Below, piece after piece: positions 37,760 through 46,619 of a stretch of 64,000 bases of DNA. The stretch's first letter is position 1, and each line of letters begins with the position of its first letter. The DNA lies in the NCBI RefSeq assembly GCF_014192275.1, contig NZ_JACHXR010000015.1, positions 1 through 64,000 of the forward strand. The letters are read 5' to 3'. The notes under the pieces were generated by a model. It was not told where the DNA came from, searched no databases, and saw only the letters and a list, made by a program, of their open reading frames with translations. This stretch comes from Halomonas stenophila (GTDB lineage Bacteria; Pseudomonadota; Gammaproteobacteria; Pseudomonadales; Halomonadaceae). Position numbers and translations under genes: made by a program.

Positions 37760-38035
37760 ATGAAACGCACGCTTCTCACGACCTCGCTCGTCCTGTGCTT
37801 GCTGGCCCCCGCATCGGCACTGGCCATGGATTCGTCGGCATTGCAGCAGCACGGTGCAGGTCTCAACGCTGGCGGTGGTGCCAGCATGATGCAGGCCGGT
37901 GATCTTCCGGTCCTGGCCAACGATTCCGCTTACTGGGAACAACGCAGTGCCCGCCTGCACAAGGCGGTGGTCCCCCAGGACCAGCACCAGATGCAGCGGC
38001 GCAGCGTCAGGGAAGAGACTCCCTGGTGGCGGTAA
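37760..38035 (+). CDS. small exported protein of unknown function
   Basis: 91 residues with a clear signal peptide (MKRTLLTTSLVLCLLAPASALA). The mature part of about 69 residues is Gln/Gly/Met/His-containing (GLNAGGGASMMQAGD) and ends RREETPWWR-like (VREETPWWR). No known domain recognised. GAGGTG lies before the ATG and a strong terminator follows, so it is probably a real monocistronic gene for a periplasmic protein. Confidence 0.7.
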   Translation: MKRTLLTTSLVLCLLAPASALAMDSSALQQHGAGLNAGGGASMMQAGDLPVLANDSAYWEQRSARLHKAVVPQDQHQMQRRSVREETPWWR

Positions 38036-38054
38036 GCCGGTGACAGCATGTCCC

Positions 38055-38086
38055 GGGCCGGGGCCTCGCGCCCCGGCCCTCTCGTT
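38055..38086 (+). terminator. terminator after the small exported protein gene
   Basis: GGGCCGGGGC (38055-38064), five-base loop, GCCCCGGCCC (38070-38079), then TCTCGTT. Perfect 10-bp GC stem with a short T-rich tail. Confidence 0.7.
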
Positions 38087-38158
38087 GGCGATGCCGGGCG
38101 GGACGGCGATCCCGGTCTGCTAGGCTGGGGATCATCATCGGCATTGGAGGAAGCCACC

Positions 38159-38629
38159 ATGCTGCTCGAGGGATCCTGTCACTGCCGGGCGGTCACCTTT
38201 CGCGTGGAATCGCCGCATCCCTATCCCTTCAATCGCTGCTACTGCTCGATCTGTCGCAAGACGGCCGGCGGGGGCGGCTATGCCATCAACCTGAGCGGCC
38301 GGGCGGAGACGCTGGAGGTGCAGGGCGAGGCCTTCACCTCGATCTACCACGCGGTGATCGATGGCGTGACCAGCCGCGGTGAACGGCACTTCTGCGCGCG
38401 CTGCGGCAGTGCCCTCTGGGTCTATGATCCGGACTGGCCCGAGCTGGTGCATCCCTTCGCCTCGGCCATCGATAGCGAGCTGCCGGTGCCGCCCGAACGG
38501 GTGCACCTGATGCTGGCGAGCAAGCCGAGCTGGGTGGAACTCGAGGCCAGGGACACCGACCAGTGCTTCGCCGGCTACCCGGACGAGAGCATCGCCGAGT
38601 GGCATGAGCGCCTCGGCCTGGTGCGCTGA
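38159..38629 (+). CDS. GFA-family zinc protein (glutathione-dependent formaldehyde-activating-like)
   Basis: 156 residues. Zinc sites: CHC in GSCHCRAV, CYCSIC in RCYCSICRKT, and CARC in HFCARCGSALW, the full set for the Mss4/GFA fold. TTGGAGGAAG precedes the ATG at 38159. Members bind glutathione adducts or unknown thiols; the original formaldehyde role applies to few. Single gene. Confidence 0.92.
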   Translation: MLLEGSCHCRAVTFRVESPHPYPFNRCYCSICRKTAGGGGYAINLSGRAETLEVQGEAFTSIYHAVIDGVTSRGERHFCARCGSALWVYDPDWPELVHPFASAIDSELPVPPERVHLMLASKPSWVELEARDTDQCFAGYPDESIAEWHERLGLVR

Positions 38630-38647
38630 ACCGGTCCGTCGCGAGTG

Positions 38648-39133
38648 TCATTCCCGAGCGGGGGCGCTGGCCAGCAGCCGGACCCGCAGGAAGCCGGCCA
38701 GACCGAGCGCGCCCCGTCGCATCATGGCGTGATGGCTCCAGGTGAAGAGGGGCCGGGCGAGGGGGGCGAGCAGGTTCATCCAGCGCCGTCGGGTGCGCAC
38801 CTGCCAGTGGTAGCGAATCTCGGTGCCGTCCCGGGTCTCGCGGAGTTCCCAGCGGCCCACGCCCTCCAGGTCCCCCTGGGCCTCGGCCTCGATCAGCGTC
38901 GGCGGGCGCACCCGGGTCACGCGGATCGCGAAGCACAATCGGTAGCCCAGGCGACTTCGCCAGGTATAGCGGTAGCAACTGCCGATGCCCCGTCGATCGC
39001 CCCGGGCCAGGGGTTCCACCTCGACCAGCCCCGGCCACCAGTCCGGCCACTGCGCCGGATGGCTCAAGGCCTGGTAGACCCGGTCGATGGGCGCCTCGAG
39101 CCGCCAGCAGGTGACGAAACGGTAGAGTGTCAT
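38648..39133 (-). CDS. SRPBCC/START-like polyketide cyclase domain protein
   Basis: 161 residues. N-terminus FVTCWRLEAPIDRVYQALSHPAQWPDWWPG and the later EAQGDLEGVGRWELRE segment fit the SRPBCC helix-grip fold used for binding hydrophobic ligands. No catalytic residues can be named. Convergent with the GFA gene, and on the same strand as nhaD. Confidence 0.85.
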   Translation of the reverse strand: MTLYRFVTCWRLEAPIDRVYQALSHPAQWPDWWPGLVEVEPLARGDRRGIGSCYRYTWRSRLGYRLCFAIRVTRVRPPTLIEAEAQGDLEGVGRWELRETRDGTEIRYHWQVRTRRRWMNLLAPLARPLFTWSHHAMMRRGALGLAGFLRVRLLASAPARE

Positions 39134-39250
39134 GGGTCAGGGGGCCGGAGCGGCTCTGGCTGTGCTTGCCGAACAGCATAGCAGTGCCGTCACCCTCTCC
39201 GGGCCGAGGGACACGAACGTGGCCGTCACCGAAAGCGGCGGGAGAGGGAG

Positions 39251-39272
39251 ATGGCCCGCTTCGGCGGGCCAT
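39251..39272 (-). terminator. hairpin downstream of nhaD
   Basis: ATGGCCCGC (39251-39259), TTCG, GCGGGCCAT (39264-39272), a perfect 9-bp stem 38 bases after the nhaD stop. No T-run, so termination would need Rho or be partial. Confidence 0.45.
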
Positions 39273-39309
39273 GGCGGGTCCGGCGACGAGGCGCCGGGGC
39301 GGGGCAGGA

Positions 39310-40794
39310 TCAGTGGAAGACGTTGAAGCTCTCGGCATTGAGCCACAGGTGCATGAGTACGCTGCCGACATAGCCCAGGGCGATGACCGGGGCCCAGCGC
39401 ATGTGGCCGCCGAAGGTGTAGATGCCCCGGGCCTGGCCCATCAGCGCCACCCCGGCCGCGGACCCCACGGAGAGCAGGCTGCCGCCGACACCGGCGGTGA
39501 GGGTGATCAGCAGCCAGTTGCCCATGGACATGTCGGGCTCCATGGAGATGACCGCGAACATCACCGGAATGTTGTCGACCACCGCCGAGACCACGCCCAG
39601 CACGATATTGGCCCAGGTGGGATCCCAGCCGGCATAGAGGGACTCGGACAGCAGCGCCAGATAGCCCATGAAGCCCAGGCCGCCCACCGACATCACCACG
39701 CCGTAGAAGAACAGCAGGGTATCCCACTCGGAACGGGCGATACGCGTGAAGACGTCGAAGGGCACCACGCTGCCCAGCGACTCGAGCTTGCGCCAGTCGC
39801 CGCGCTGGCTGTAGCGGGTGCGCTTGCGCGCCAGGGAGCGCGGCAGGCTGCGGCGCAGGTAGTAGCCGAAGAACTGCAGGAACCCGAGGCCCATCATCAT
39901 GCCCAGGGCCGGCGGCAGGTTCAGCACGGTATGGCAGAGCACGGCGATCACCACCGTGAGCAGGAACAGGAAGACGATGCGCCGGGCGCCGCGCTTGAGC
40001 CAGACCGCCTCCTCGAGGGAGCCGGGCTTGCGGTTCCTGATGAAGGCGCTCATCACCAGGGCCGGCAGCAGGTAGTTGACCAGCGACGGGCCGAGCAGCT
40101 CGAAGAACTCCTGGAACTCGACCAGCTTGGCCTGCCACACCATCAGGGTGGTGATGTCGCCGAAGGGGCTGAAGGCGCCACCGGCATTCGAAGCCACCAC
40201 GATATTGACGCAGCACAGGTTGATGAAGCGCTTGTCGCCCTCGGCCACCTTGAGCACCACCGCGCACATCAGCATGGCGGTGGTCAGGTTGTTGGCGACG
40301 GTCGAGATCCAGAAGGCCAGCACGCCGGTGATCCAGAACAGGGTGCGGTAGCTGAACCCCGTTTCCACCATCCAGGCGCGCAGCTTGTCGAAGACCCGGC
40401 GCTCTTCCATGGCGTTGACGTAGGTCATCGCCACCAGCAGGAAGAGCAGCAGCTCGGTGTACTCCAGCAGGGTCGCGCTGAAGGCGTGCTCGACGGCGTC
40501 CGGCAGGCCTTCCTGGACATAGATCCAACCGATCAACATCCAGATAAGGCCCGCCGCCACGAGCACCGGCTTCGACTTGCGCATGTGCAGCTGTTCCTCG
40601 GCCATCACCAGGCCGTAGGCGACGAGGAACAGCATCACCGCGGTGAAGCCGCTCAGCGAATAGGTCAGGTCGAGCTCGCCGGCGCCGGCGGCCAGCAGCG
40701 GTGGGCTGAACAGCGCCAGAACGACGAGCACGAGAATCCCTGGCCATCGGGCGCTGTGCCGGAGCCAGTGGGGCGAATGTCGGTGAGTCAGCAT
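39310..40794 (-). CDS. nhaD: Na+/H+ antiporter NhaD
   Basis: 494 residues with about 12-13 membrane helices. NhaD hallmarks include FWISTVANNLTTAMLMCAVV, VVASNAGGAFSPFGDITTLMVW and VSAVVDNIPVMFAVISME. Expels Na+ in exchange for H+; the family is common in halophilic and alkaliphilic gammaproteobacteria, in line with a saline habitat. ATG 40794 has CAGGA upstream; ATG 40806 overlaps that site and is less likely. Expression may respond to salt but no element was identified. Confidence 0.94.
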   Translation of the reverse strand: MLTHRHSPHWLRHSARWPGILVLVVLALFSPPLLAAGAGELDLTYSLSGFTAVMLFLVAYGLVMAEEQLHMRKSKPVLVAAGLIWMLIGWIYVQEGLPDAVEHAFSATLLEYTELLLFLLVAMTYVNAMEERRVFDKLRAWMVETGFSYRTLFWITGVLAFWISTVANNLTTAMLMCAVVLKVAEGDKRFINLCCVNIVVASNAGGAFSPFGDITTLMVWQAKLVEFQEFFELLGPSLVNYLLPALVMSAFIRNRKPGSLEEAVWLKRGARRIVFLFLLTVVIAVLCHTVLNLPPALGMMMGLGFLQFFGYYLRRSLPRSLARKRTRYSQRGDWRKLESLGSVVPFDVFTRIARSEWDTLLFFYGVVMSVGGLGFMGYLALLSESLYAGWDPTWANIVLGVVSAVVDNIPVMFAVISMEPDMSMGNWLLITLTAGVGGSLLSVGSAAGVALMGQARGIYTFGGHMRWAPVIALGYVGSVLMHLWLNAESFNVFH

Positions 40795-41097
40795 GAACGA
40801 AAACATCCTGGGAAAGAGGGGAGGAGGGGGTGGAAGCGCGCAAGATTCTACAGCAGGGCCGGAGATATCACTAATGGGGCTGGTTGATCGACGTATGAAA
40901 TGCCGTCATCGACGGGCTTTCCCGTCCTGCATGGCCGAGGATCCTGATGCCGGCGGGGCGTGCGTGGCGGCGGCAGTCTGAGCGAAAAAGCTTAAGGCTT
41001 TCTTAAGGAAGGGCGGGTCGCGGGCCCTCGGGACCCTCGTTCCGGGCGTGGCGGGGGCGCCGGCCAGGTACCTGCGTCCTGCCGCCGGCATCCAGGA

Positions 41098-41246
41098 CCT
41101 AGGCTTTGTCTGGAAAGTCGACGAGCGAAGGCTAGACAAGGCAAAAATCGGTGAAAAGGCGGAGTTTACAGGTAGTAAATGAGCACTTTGAGCCGATTTT
41201 TAACGCCGTATAGCCGAGCGCAGGCACTTTTCGGACATTGCCTAGG
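41098..41246. repeat. palindromic MITE-like intergenic element
   Basis: About 149 bases forming one long imperfect palindrome. Outer ends CCTAGGC...TGTC and its complement at 41241-41246; inner matched segments are GGCTA, AAAAATCGG (about 41143) against CCGATTTTT (about 41197), and TTTAC-AGGTA-GTAAA at the centre. It is poorer in GC than its surroundings and contains no gene. The rest of the 488-base gap (40795-41097) holds only an AT patch with two CTTAAG sites. I recall similar sequences dispersed in marine gammaproteobacteria, unverified. Confidence 0.65.
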
Positions 41247-41282
41247 GCTGTGCCGACCATGGTGGCGCAGGGTGGCACCGCC

Positions 41283-42437
41283 TCATGGTGCCGTGGCCGG
41301 GAAGCGGGCCAGCACCTCCCGGACGTCGTCGTCGCGACGGATCACGAGGGGCAGCAGCGTCCCCGGAGGTTGCTCGCGGACCCGGGCGGACAGCTCCGCG
41401 GGGGCGTCCAGCGGCCGCCCCGCCGCGGCGAGGATCACGTCGCCTTCCCGCAGGCCGGCCGCCGCGGCCACCGAGTCCGGCTCGACCGACTGGATCACCA
41501 CCCCGGCCGAGCGGGGGCCGATCATCACGCCGAGGCGCGGCGGCGCCGGGGGCGCGAAGGAGGCCTCGTCGCCGAGGGTGAAGTAGCCATCGGCCAGCCC
41601 CTCGGGCGGCGCCTGGCAGTCCGCTTGCTGCGGGCGCGGCATCAGGCTCTGCTGATCGGTCACGCCCAGGTCGGCCAACTGGTGAGGCACGCCGTGCCCG
41701 AAGCTCAGGTGGCGCAGGCCCATCAGGCCCACCACCAGGGCGCCGTCCTCGGCGGCCTCGGCCAGGGCGCTGGCCATGACCCGGTCCCAGACCAGCTGGG
41801 CGGCGACGAAGCGCTCCTGCGCGGCGGGATCGTCGCCTCCGGCATGTTGGTCGAAGACCTCGGCCAGGGACCGACGATAGCCCGGCGAGGGGGCGGCGGG
41901 AGGGGGGATATCGAAGCGCTCCCCGGCGGGGACCGACGCCCAGCCGTCGCCGGCCAGCCGGCGACGCAGGGCGGGGGCGACGTTCAGCGCCCTGAGCGGC
42001 ACGCCGTGCATGCGGGCGAAGTGCAGGATCGGCAGGTAGAGGGCCGGGTCGAGGCCCCAGGCCGTCGCCCAGTCGCTGGCCTCGAGGAACGCGGCCTCGT
42101 CGAGCTCACCGGCCACCCAGGCATCCAGGGCCGGCTGGGCCTCCCGGGGCAGCATCTCCAGGCCGATCACCATGTCGGGGCGCAGGGCATGCAGGCCGGC
42201 GAGGGTATGCAGCTGCCAGCGATGATGGGCCGGCCGGTCGTGCTCCTCGCCGAGCAGCACCACCGACTGGCGGGCCAGGTTCCGCATCAGCGCGTCGGCG
42301 GCCACCGGTGTGCCATCGGCGGCCAGCCACTGGCCGGGCAGCGGGCAGGGGGCGGCGAGACCGGCGAGCGGCAGGGCGAGCCCCGCCACCAGGGCCAGGC
42401 GGGACCCGAGGACGGCGAGACGGGAGGGGCGAGACAT
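41283..42437 (-). CDS. ChaN-family protein with C-terminal PDZ domain
   Basis: 384 residues. Signal peptide through LALPLAGLAA. ChaN (Cofac_haem_bdg) domain at about 50-285: LLGEEHDRPAHHRWQLH, VIGLEMLPREAQPALD and LMGLRHLSFGHGVPHQL. A PDZ domain follows (about 300-380; LGVMIGPRS, AAAAGLREGDVILAAAGRPL). ChaN proteins bind haem and are linked to iron uptake; ChaN plus PDZ is a known variant of unclear role. Probably periplasmic. Confidence 0.87.
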   Translation of the reverse strand: MSRPSRLAVLGSRLALVAGLALPLAGLAAPCPLPGQWLAADGTPVAADALMRNLARQSVVLLGEEHDRPAHHRWQLHTLAGLHALRPDMVIGLEMLPREAQPALDAWVAGELDEAAFLEASDWATAWGLDPALYLPILHFARMHGVPLRALNVAPALRRRLAGDGWASVPAGERFDIPPPAAPSPGYRRSLAEVFDQHAGGDDPAAQERFVAAQLVWDRVMASALAEAAEDGALVVGLMGLRHLSFGHGVPHQLADLGVTDQQSLMPRPQQADCQAPPEGLADGYFTLGDEASFAPPAPPRLGVMIGPRSAGVVIQSVEPDSVAAAAGLREGDVILAAAGRPLDAPAELSARVREQPPGTLLPLVIRRDDDVREVLARFPATAP

Positions 42438-42567
42438 GGGGCTTCCTCGCGAGCGGCGACTGGGTATCTCACCCTACCCCCAGGCGAGGCGTGAGCAAAG
42501 CGGGCCATGCTCCGGGGCGGGGAATGCGTTACCCTGCGCCTCCCGCGAGCCATCCCCGGAAGGCATC

Positions 42568-43764
42568 ATGTCCCCGTCCCATGCCCAACGCTTCCAGTGC
42601 CTGACTGCCCTGCTGGCCGAGTGGCGGGCCCTGTGGCGTCCGCTGCCCTTTCAGCATCGCGAGATGCCCTGGGGGAATCGCGTCGCCGGCCTCGTGGACA
42701 CCCTGCTGGCACTGCCCGACGACGAGGTGGAACGGCGGCAGGCCGCACCCTTCGCGGATTCGCCGCTGGCGGCCTGGTTGCCGGTGGACGAGCTGGCCGC
42801 GCTGGTGGCCCTGCCGTCGGGCGTGTCGCCCGCCGCCGCGCTGCCGGACGGCTGGGGCGAGGGCATCGGCGCACGCAAGTGGCGACAGATCCAGGCCTTC
42901 GCGTCCCGGGTGCCCGTGGATGAGGGTGAGCTGGTGGAGTGGTGTGCCGGCAAGGGCCACCTGGGCCGGACCCTGGCACGGCTGCATCGGCGACCGGTGA
43001 CGGGGCTGGAGCGGCAGCCGAGCCTCTGCGAGGCGGGCCAGGACCAGGCCGACCGGCAGGGCCTGGCGGTGCGGTTGCAGCCCCAGGACGTGATGGCCAC
43101 CGACGCCGCGCGCTGGCTGGCGCCCGGCATGCGGGTCGCGGCCCTGCATGCTTGCGGCGACCTGCACGGGCGGCTGCTGACCCTGGCCGCCGAGACCGGT
43201 AGCGCCGTGAGCCTGGCCCCCTGCTGCTACCATCGCATCGCCGCGGCGGACTACCGGCCGCTGTCCCGCCAGGGCCGGGAGCTGCTGGCGGCCCGGGACT
43301 GGACGCCGAGCCGCGAGGACCTGGCCATGGCGGTGCAGGAGACGGTCACCGCGCCGCGCGGCGTGCGCCGTCACCGCGAGCGGGCCAATGCCTGGCGGCT
43401 GGGGTTCGATCTGCTGCAGCGGGAGGTGCGCCGGCGCGATGCCTACCTGCCGGTGCCCAGCCTGGCCTATGGCAAGCTGCCGGACGACTTCGCCGGCTTC
43501 TGCCACTGGGCGGCGGAGCGCAAGGGCCTGGCCCTGCCGGCGGGGCTCGACTGGTCCGCCCATGAGGCCGCCGGCTGGCGGCGTCTGGCCGCGGTCACGC
43601 GGCTGGAGCTGGTCCGCCACCTGTTCCGGCGCCCATTGGAGATCTGGCTGGCCCTGGATCGCGTGCGCCTGCTGGAGGAGGCCGGCTTCCGCGTCACCCT
43701 GGCCACCTTCTGCGAGCGGGAGCTCACCCCACGCAACCTGCTGATCGAGGCCACGCCCCCATAG
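42568..43764 (+). CDS. SAM-dependent methyltransferase (Methyltransf_32/METTL25-like)
   Basis: 398 residues. The SAM motif I is EWCAGKGHLGRTL at about 130, followed by GLERQPSL. LHACGDLHGRLL and LAPCCYHRI are the characteristic segments of this family, which carry Cys residues. Target unknown. The ATG has GGAAGG upstream; the frame is open before it but not coding. A strong hairpin follows. Confidence 0.87.
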   Translation: MSPSHAQRFQCLTALLAEWRALWRPLPFQHREMPWGNRVAGLVDTLLALPDDEVERRQAAPFADSPLAAWLPVDELAALVALPSGVSPAAALPDGWGEGIGARKWRQIQAFASRVPVDEGELVEWCAGKGHLGRTLARLHRRPVTGLERQPSLCEAGQDQADRQGLAVRLQPQDVMATDAARWLAPGMRVAALHACGDLHGRLLTLAAETGSAVSLAPCCYHRIAAADYRPLSRQGRELLAARDWTPSREDLAMAVQETVTAPRGVRRHRERANAWRLGFDLLQREVRRRDAYLPVPSLAYGKLPDDFAGFCHWAAERKGLALPAGLDWSAHEAAGWRRLAAVTRLELVRHLFRRPLEIWLALDRVRLLEEAGFRVTLATFCERELTPRNLLIEATPP

Positions 43765-43767
43765 AAT

Positions 43768-43797
43768 ACCGGCCATGCGGGTATCCGCATGGCCGGT
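43768..43797. terminator. bidirectional terminator hairpin
   Basis: ACCGGCCATGCGG (43768-43780), GTAT loop, CCGCATGGCCGGT (43785-43797): perfect 13-bp stem between two convergent genes. The minus side ends TATTCTAT, the plus side has no T-run. Confidence 0.72.
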
Positions 43798-43817
43798 CGA
43801 GGTCGAGACGCCTGGCG

Positions 43818-44288
43818 TCAGTGGTGACGGCTGAACTCGCCGTGGCGGCTGTCGGCCATCAGGCGGTCGAACTCGCTGCCGCTCATGTGTACCAGGGTCT
43901 CATGGTCGCCGGCATCGAAGTAGATATCCGGCTGGTGACGCAGCTGGTCGTCGAGATAGACCTGCAGCCCGTAGGCCTGGCCTACCGCGATGGTGGCCCC
44001 GGGATCGCAGTCCTCGAACTCCCGCCGGATCTCGTCCTCCGAGGCCAGTTCCAGCTTCTCGTGGAAGAGCTGCGAGAGCTTCTCCAGGTCGGCATCGCAG
44101 GTGCTGGGCACCACGGCGACGCGATAGCCGGCGTCACCATGCAGCATGATCGCCTTGGCCATCTGGTTGCCGCCGACATGCGACATCTGCGCAATGCGGC
44201 TGGTCGAGACCTCGCGTGGGTGGGGAACTTCCTCGTAGTCGATATCACAGGCGCGGAGGTATTCCCGTATCGTCATCGGCATGGCCAT
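43818..44288 (-). CDS. YbaK/EbsC-family aminoacyl-tRNA deacylase-like protein
   Basis: 156 residues, single YbaK domain. Conserved Lys in QMAKAIMLHG and the GATIAVGQAYGLQVYLDDQL segment. Such proteins remove mischarged amino acids from tRNA (for example Cys-tRNAPro); the subgroup is not ProXp-ala by sequence I can see. AAGGAGG lies 8 bases before the ATG. Single gene. Confidence 0.85.
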   Translation of the reverse strand: MAMPMTIREYLRACDIDYEEVPHPREVSTSRIAQMSHVGGNQMAKAIMLHGDAGYRVAVVPSTCDADLEKLSQLFHEKLELASEDEIRREFEDCDPGATIAVGQAYGLQVYLDDQLRHQPDIYFDAGDHETLVHMSGSEFDRLMADSRHGEFSRHH

Positions 44289-44398
44289 GACATTGCCTCC
44301 TTCGGCCGCCAGGGCCGAAACGTCGGGTTACCGTGTCTCCCTTCTTGGCATGTAGGACTCCACACCTTCCAGCATAGCGCGGCTGGCCACGGATGCGA

Positions 44399-44833
44399 TC
44401 AGATCGTCATCCAGGGCGAGGCCTCACGGTCGGTGAACTGCTTCACCTCATAGGGGGCCTGCTTGGGGCCGGGCATGCCCGGGGTACCCGTCGGCATCCC
44501 GGCCAGGCCGATGCCGTCGATGTCGGGGCGTTCCTCGAGCAGGCGATCGATGGCGGCGAAGGGCACGTGGCCCTCGATCACATAGCCCTCGAGTTCGATG
44601 GTGTGGCAGGCGCCTTCCCCGTAGGGGATGCCGGCGGCCTGCTTCACGCTGCCGATATCCTGGGTCTCGATGACCTCCACGTCGAAGCCGTGGGCCTCCA
44701 TCTGGCGGGCATAGGCCGTGCAACAGCCGCAGGAGGGATTCTTGTAGAGCCGCGCCTCGAGGGCATCGGCGTGGGCGATGCCGCCGGTGAGCAGCAGGCC
44801 GGTGGTCAGCAGGGGGGCCAGGCTGGCTTTCAT
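44399..44833 (-). CDS. DUF411 metal-binding periplasmic protein
   Basis: 144 residues, signal peptide TTGLLLTGGIAHA. The DUF411 core has KNPSCGCCTAYARQM with the CGCC metal site and GACHTIELEGYVIEGHVP. Homologues are found in copper and silver resistance loci. ATG 44833 has GGAGA upstream. Downstream partner, after 50 bases, of the Met-rich repeat protein, so a common metal-handling role is likely. Confidence 0.88.
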   Translation of the reverse strand: MKASLAPLLTTGLLLTGGIAHADALEARLYKNPSCGCCTAYARQMEAHGFDVEVIETQDIGSVKQAAGIPYGEGACHTIELEGYVIEGHVPFAAIDRLLEERPDIDGIGLAGMPTGTPGMPGPKQAPYEVKQFTDREASPWMTI

Positions 44834-44883
44834 CGTGGGTCTCCGGTGATGGATGGCCGGCGGGGCGCCGGCCGGGTCGCGGG

Positions 44884-45738
44884 TCATTCGGGGGAGGCTT
44901 GGTCCCCGGGGGTGAGTCGCTGGCGCTGCTCCTCGTCGAGCAGGCCCTGCAGGGCATCATGCAGGGCACGACGTTCGAGCCACATCCGGCGCTGCAGCTC
45001 GGCCAGGCGGGTCTGGGTCTCCGCGAGGGCCTCGGCATCCGGTGCGTCCTCGGCATGGAGTTCCGCCATCAGGGACTGCCGGAGCCGCATCATCTCGCCG
45101 CGGCGCTCATACTGGGCGGCCTGGTGTTCCGCCATCAGTTGCCGGGCCTGCTGGTGCTGTTCCGGGGTGAGCAGGGTCCAGAAACCGGGCCCCATGCCCT
45201 GACCGGGATAGCCGCCCATCATGCCTGGGCCCATGCCCTGGCCAGGATAGCCGCCCATCATGCCGGGCCCCATGCCCTGGCCATGATAGCCGCCCATCAT
45301 GCCGGGCCCCATGCCCTGGCCAGGATAGCCGCCCATCATGCCGGGGCCCATGCCCTGGCCATGATAGCCGCCCATCATGCCGGGCCCCATGCCCTGGCCA
45401 GGATAGCCGCCCATCATGCCGGGCCCCATGCCCTGGCCAGGATAGCCGCCCATCATGCCGGGCCCCATGCCCTGGCCGGGGTAGCCGCCCATCATGCCGG
45501 GGCCCATGCCCCCGCCGGGGTAGCCGCCCATCATGCCGGGGCCCATGCCCCCGCCGGGGTAGCCGCCCATCATGCCGGGCCCCATGCCCTGGCCATGATA
45601 GCCGCCCATCATGCCAGGGCCTTGGCCCTGACCATCGGGGTCCGTATGCGCACCGCCATGCCCTATGGCGGCCGGGCTGGCAAGCACCGCGATGGCCAGG
45701 GCCGTGCCGAGGGAGAGGTGGAAGCTGCGACGTTGCAT
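44884..45738 (-). CDS. Met/Gly-rich repeat protein with C-terminal Spy/CpxP-like helical domain
   Basis: 284 residues. Signal peptide to about AAIG. Residues about 38-180 are 11 near-identical units of 13 residues (GMGPGMMGGYPGQ, with H for P in some), then a truncated unit. The C-terminal 100 residues are helical and start LTPEQHQQARQLMAEHQ, like LTXXQ-motif proteins of the Spy/CpxP/zinc-resistance family. MM pairs in flexible repeats bind Cu(I) in several periplasmic proteins. A copper buffer or chaperone is my inference. Confidence 0.75.
   Translation of the reverse strand: MQRRSFHLSLGTALAIAVLASPAAIGHGGAHTDPDGQGQGPGMMGGYHGQGMGPGMMGGYPGGGMGPGMMGGYPGGGMGPGMMGGYPGQGMGPGMMGGYPGQGMGPGMMGGYPGQGMGPGMMGGYHGQGMGPGMMGGYPGQGMGPGMMGGYHGQGMGPGMMGGYPGQGMGPGMMGGYPGQGMGPGFWTLLTPEQHQQARQLMAEHQAAQYERRGEMMRLRQSLMAELHAEDAPDAEALAETQTRLAELQRRMWLERRALHDALQGLLDEEQRQRLTPGDQASPE
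45190..45620 (-). repeat. 39-bp coding tandem repeat
   Basis: Eleven units spaced exactly 39 bases, in phase with the gene (13 residues each). Some neighbouring units are identical at the DNA level, so the copy number is likely to vary among strains. Confidence 0.92.
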
Positions 45739-45987
45739 GGTGTGTCTCCTGACGGGCCCGAGGCCCGCTTGGGTCAGCATCGATCGGTGGTTGCCCCGCG
45801 GTCCGCCCGTGCAAAGTGCGCGGAACCCGCGTGGTTTCAGGCTAGCCCAGCAGCGGATGTGGTCCCTTGACTTGTATCAATGGCGCCGCGGGAAGTAAAG
45901 CTTTGTGCTGGACATAGGTCGTTGTTATGCGGTGATTTTCATGTATATCGAATGAATTGGGGGAGTCTCGTGAGGCGATTGCCTTGA

Positions 45988-46006
45988 TTTATGGAACGAT
46001 CGATAC
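45988..46006. promoter_or_regulatory. operator copy 1, upstream of the TetR gene
   Basis: TTTATGGAACGATCGATAC, identical to the site at 46620. Core CGATCG inside a partly palindromic TGG...CCA. It ends 12 bases before the tetR start, fitting autorepression. Confidence 0.72.
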
Positions 46007-46018
46007 CAAAGTGAGGGC

Positions 46019-46606
46019 ATGACACGAGGACGCCCCATCGCCTTCAGCCCCGACGACGCCCTGGCCGCTGCTTTGCAGGTGTTCTGGGCCAGCGGTTATC
46101 AGGCCGCCTCGACGCGGCAACTGCTCGAGGCCATGCAGCTTTCCCGCAGTAGCCTGTACCAGGCCTTCGGCAGCAAGGAGCAGCTGTTCCTCGCGGCCCT
46201 GTCCCGCTATCGGGAACGCCTGATCGAGCGCCTCGATCGGCGCCTGGAGGCCGCCCCCACGGCGGGTGACTTCCTCGAGACGCTGTTCCTCGAGACCGCC
46301 CGGGAGGCGGCCACCGAACGCGCCGCCCTGGGCTGCCTGATCTTCAACTCGGCCACCGAGCTCGGTCGCCGCGACGACGTCCCGGCCCGCGAGGCTCGCG
46401 ACGGCGTGGCGGCGATCACCGGGGTCTTCCGCCGTGCCGTGGAACGCGGCCAGGCGGAGGGCAGCATCGCCCCGGGGCGCGATCCCGACCAGCTGGCCCG
46501 CTACTTGACCCTGGGCATGGCCGGGCTGCGCACCCTGATCAAGAGCGGTACCGGCCCCGAGGAGGCCCGCCAGGCGGCGGCGCTGGTCCTCGAGGCCCTG
46601 GAGTGA
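46019..46606 (+). CDS. TetR-family regulator
   Basis: 195 residues. N-terminal helix-turn-helix with FSPDDALAAALQVFWASGYQAASTRQLLEAMQLSRSSLYQAFGSKEQLF (ends: FSPDDALAAA and SLYQAFGSKEQLF). The C-terminal TetR_C domain has a Cys in AALGCLIFNSATE, seen in regulators sensing electrophiles such as NemR/AcnR types. Cotranscribed with or adjacent to the AhpD-like gene, and both have the same operator, so it represses both. Confidence 0.9.
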   Translation: MTRGRPIAFSPDDALAAALQVFWASGYQAASTRQLLEAMQLSRSSLYQAFGSKEQLFLAALSRYRERLIERLDRRLEAAPTAGDFLETLFLETAREAATERAALGCLIFNSATELGRRDDVPAREARDGVAAITGVFRRAVERGQAEGSIAPGRDPDQLARYLTLGMAGLRTLIKSGTGPEEARQAAALVLEALE

Positions 46607-46619
46607 ATTTCCTGCGCCT

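Noticed and set aside
45190..45620. Regularly spaced 39-bp repeats that could suggest a CRISPR array
   Set aside because: The units are directly contiguous with no spacers and encode an in-frame 13-residue protein repeat.
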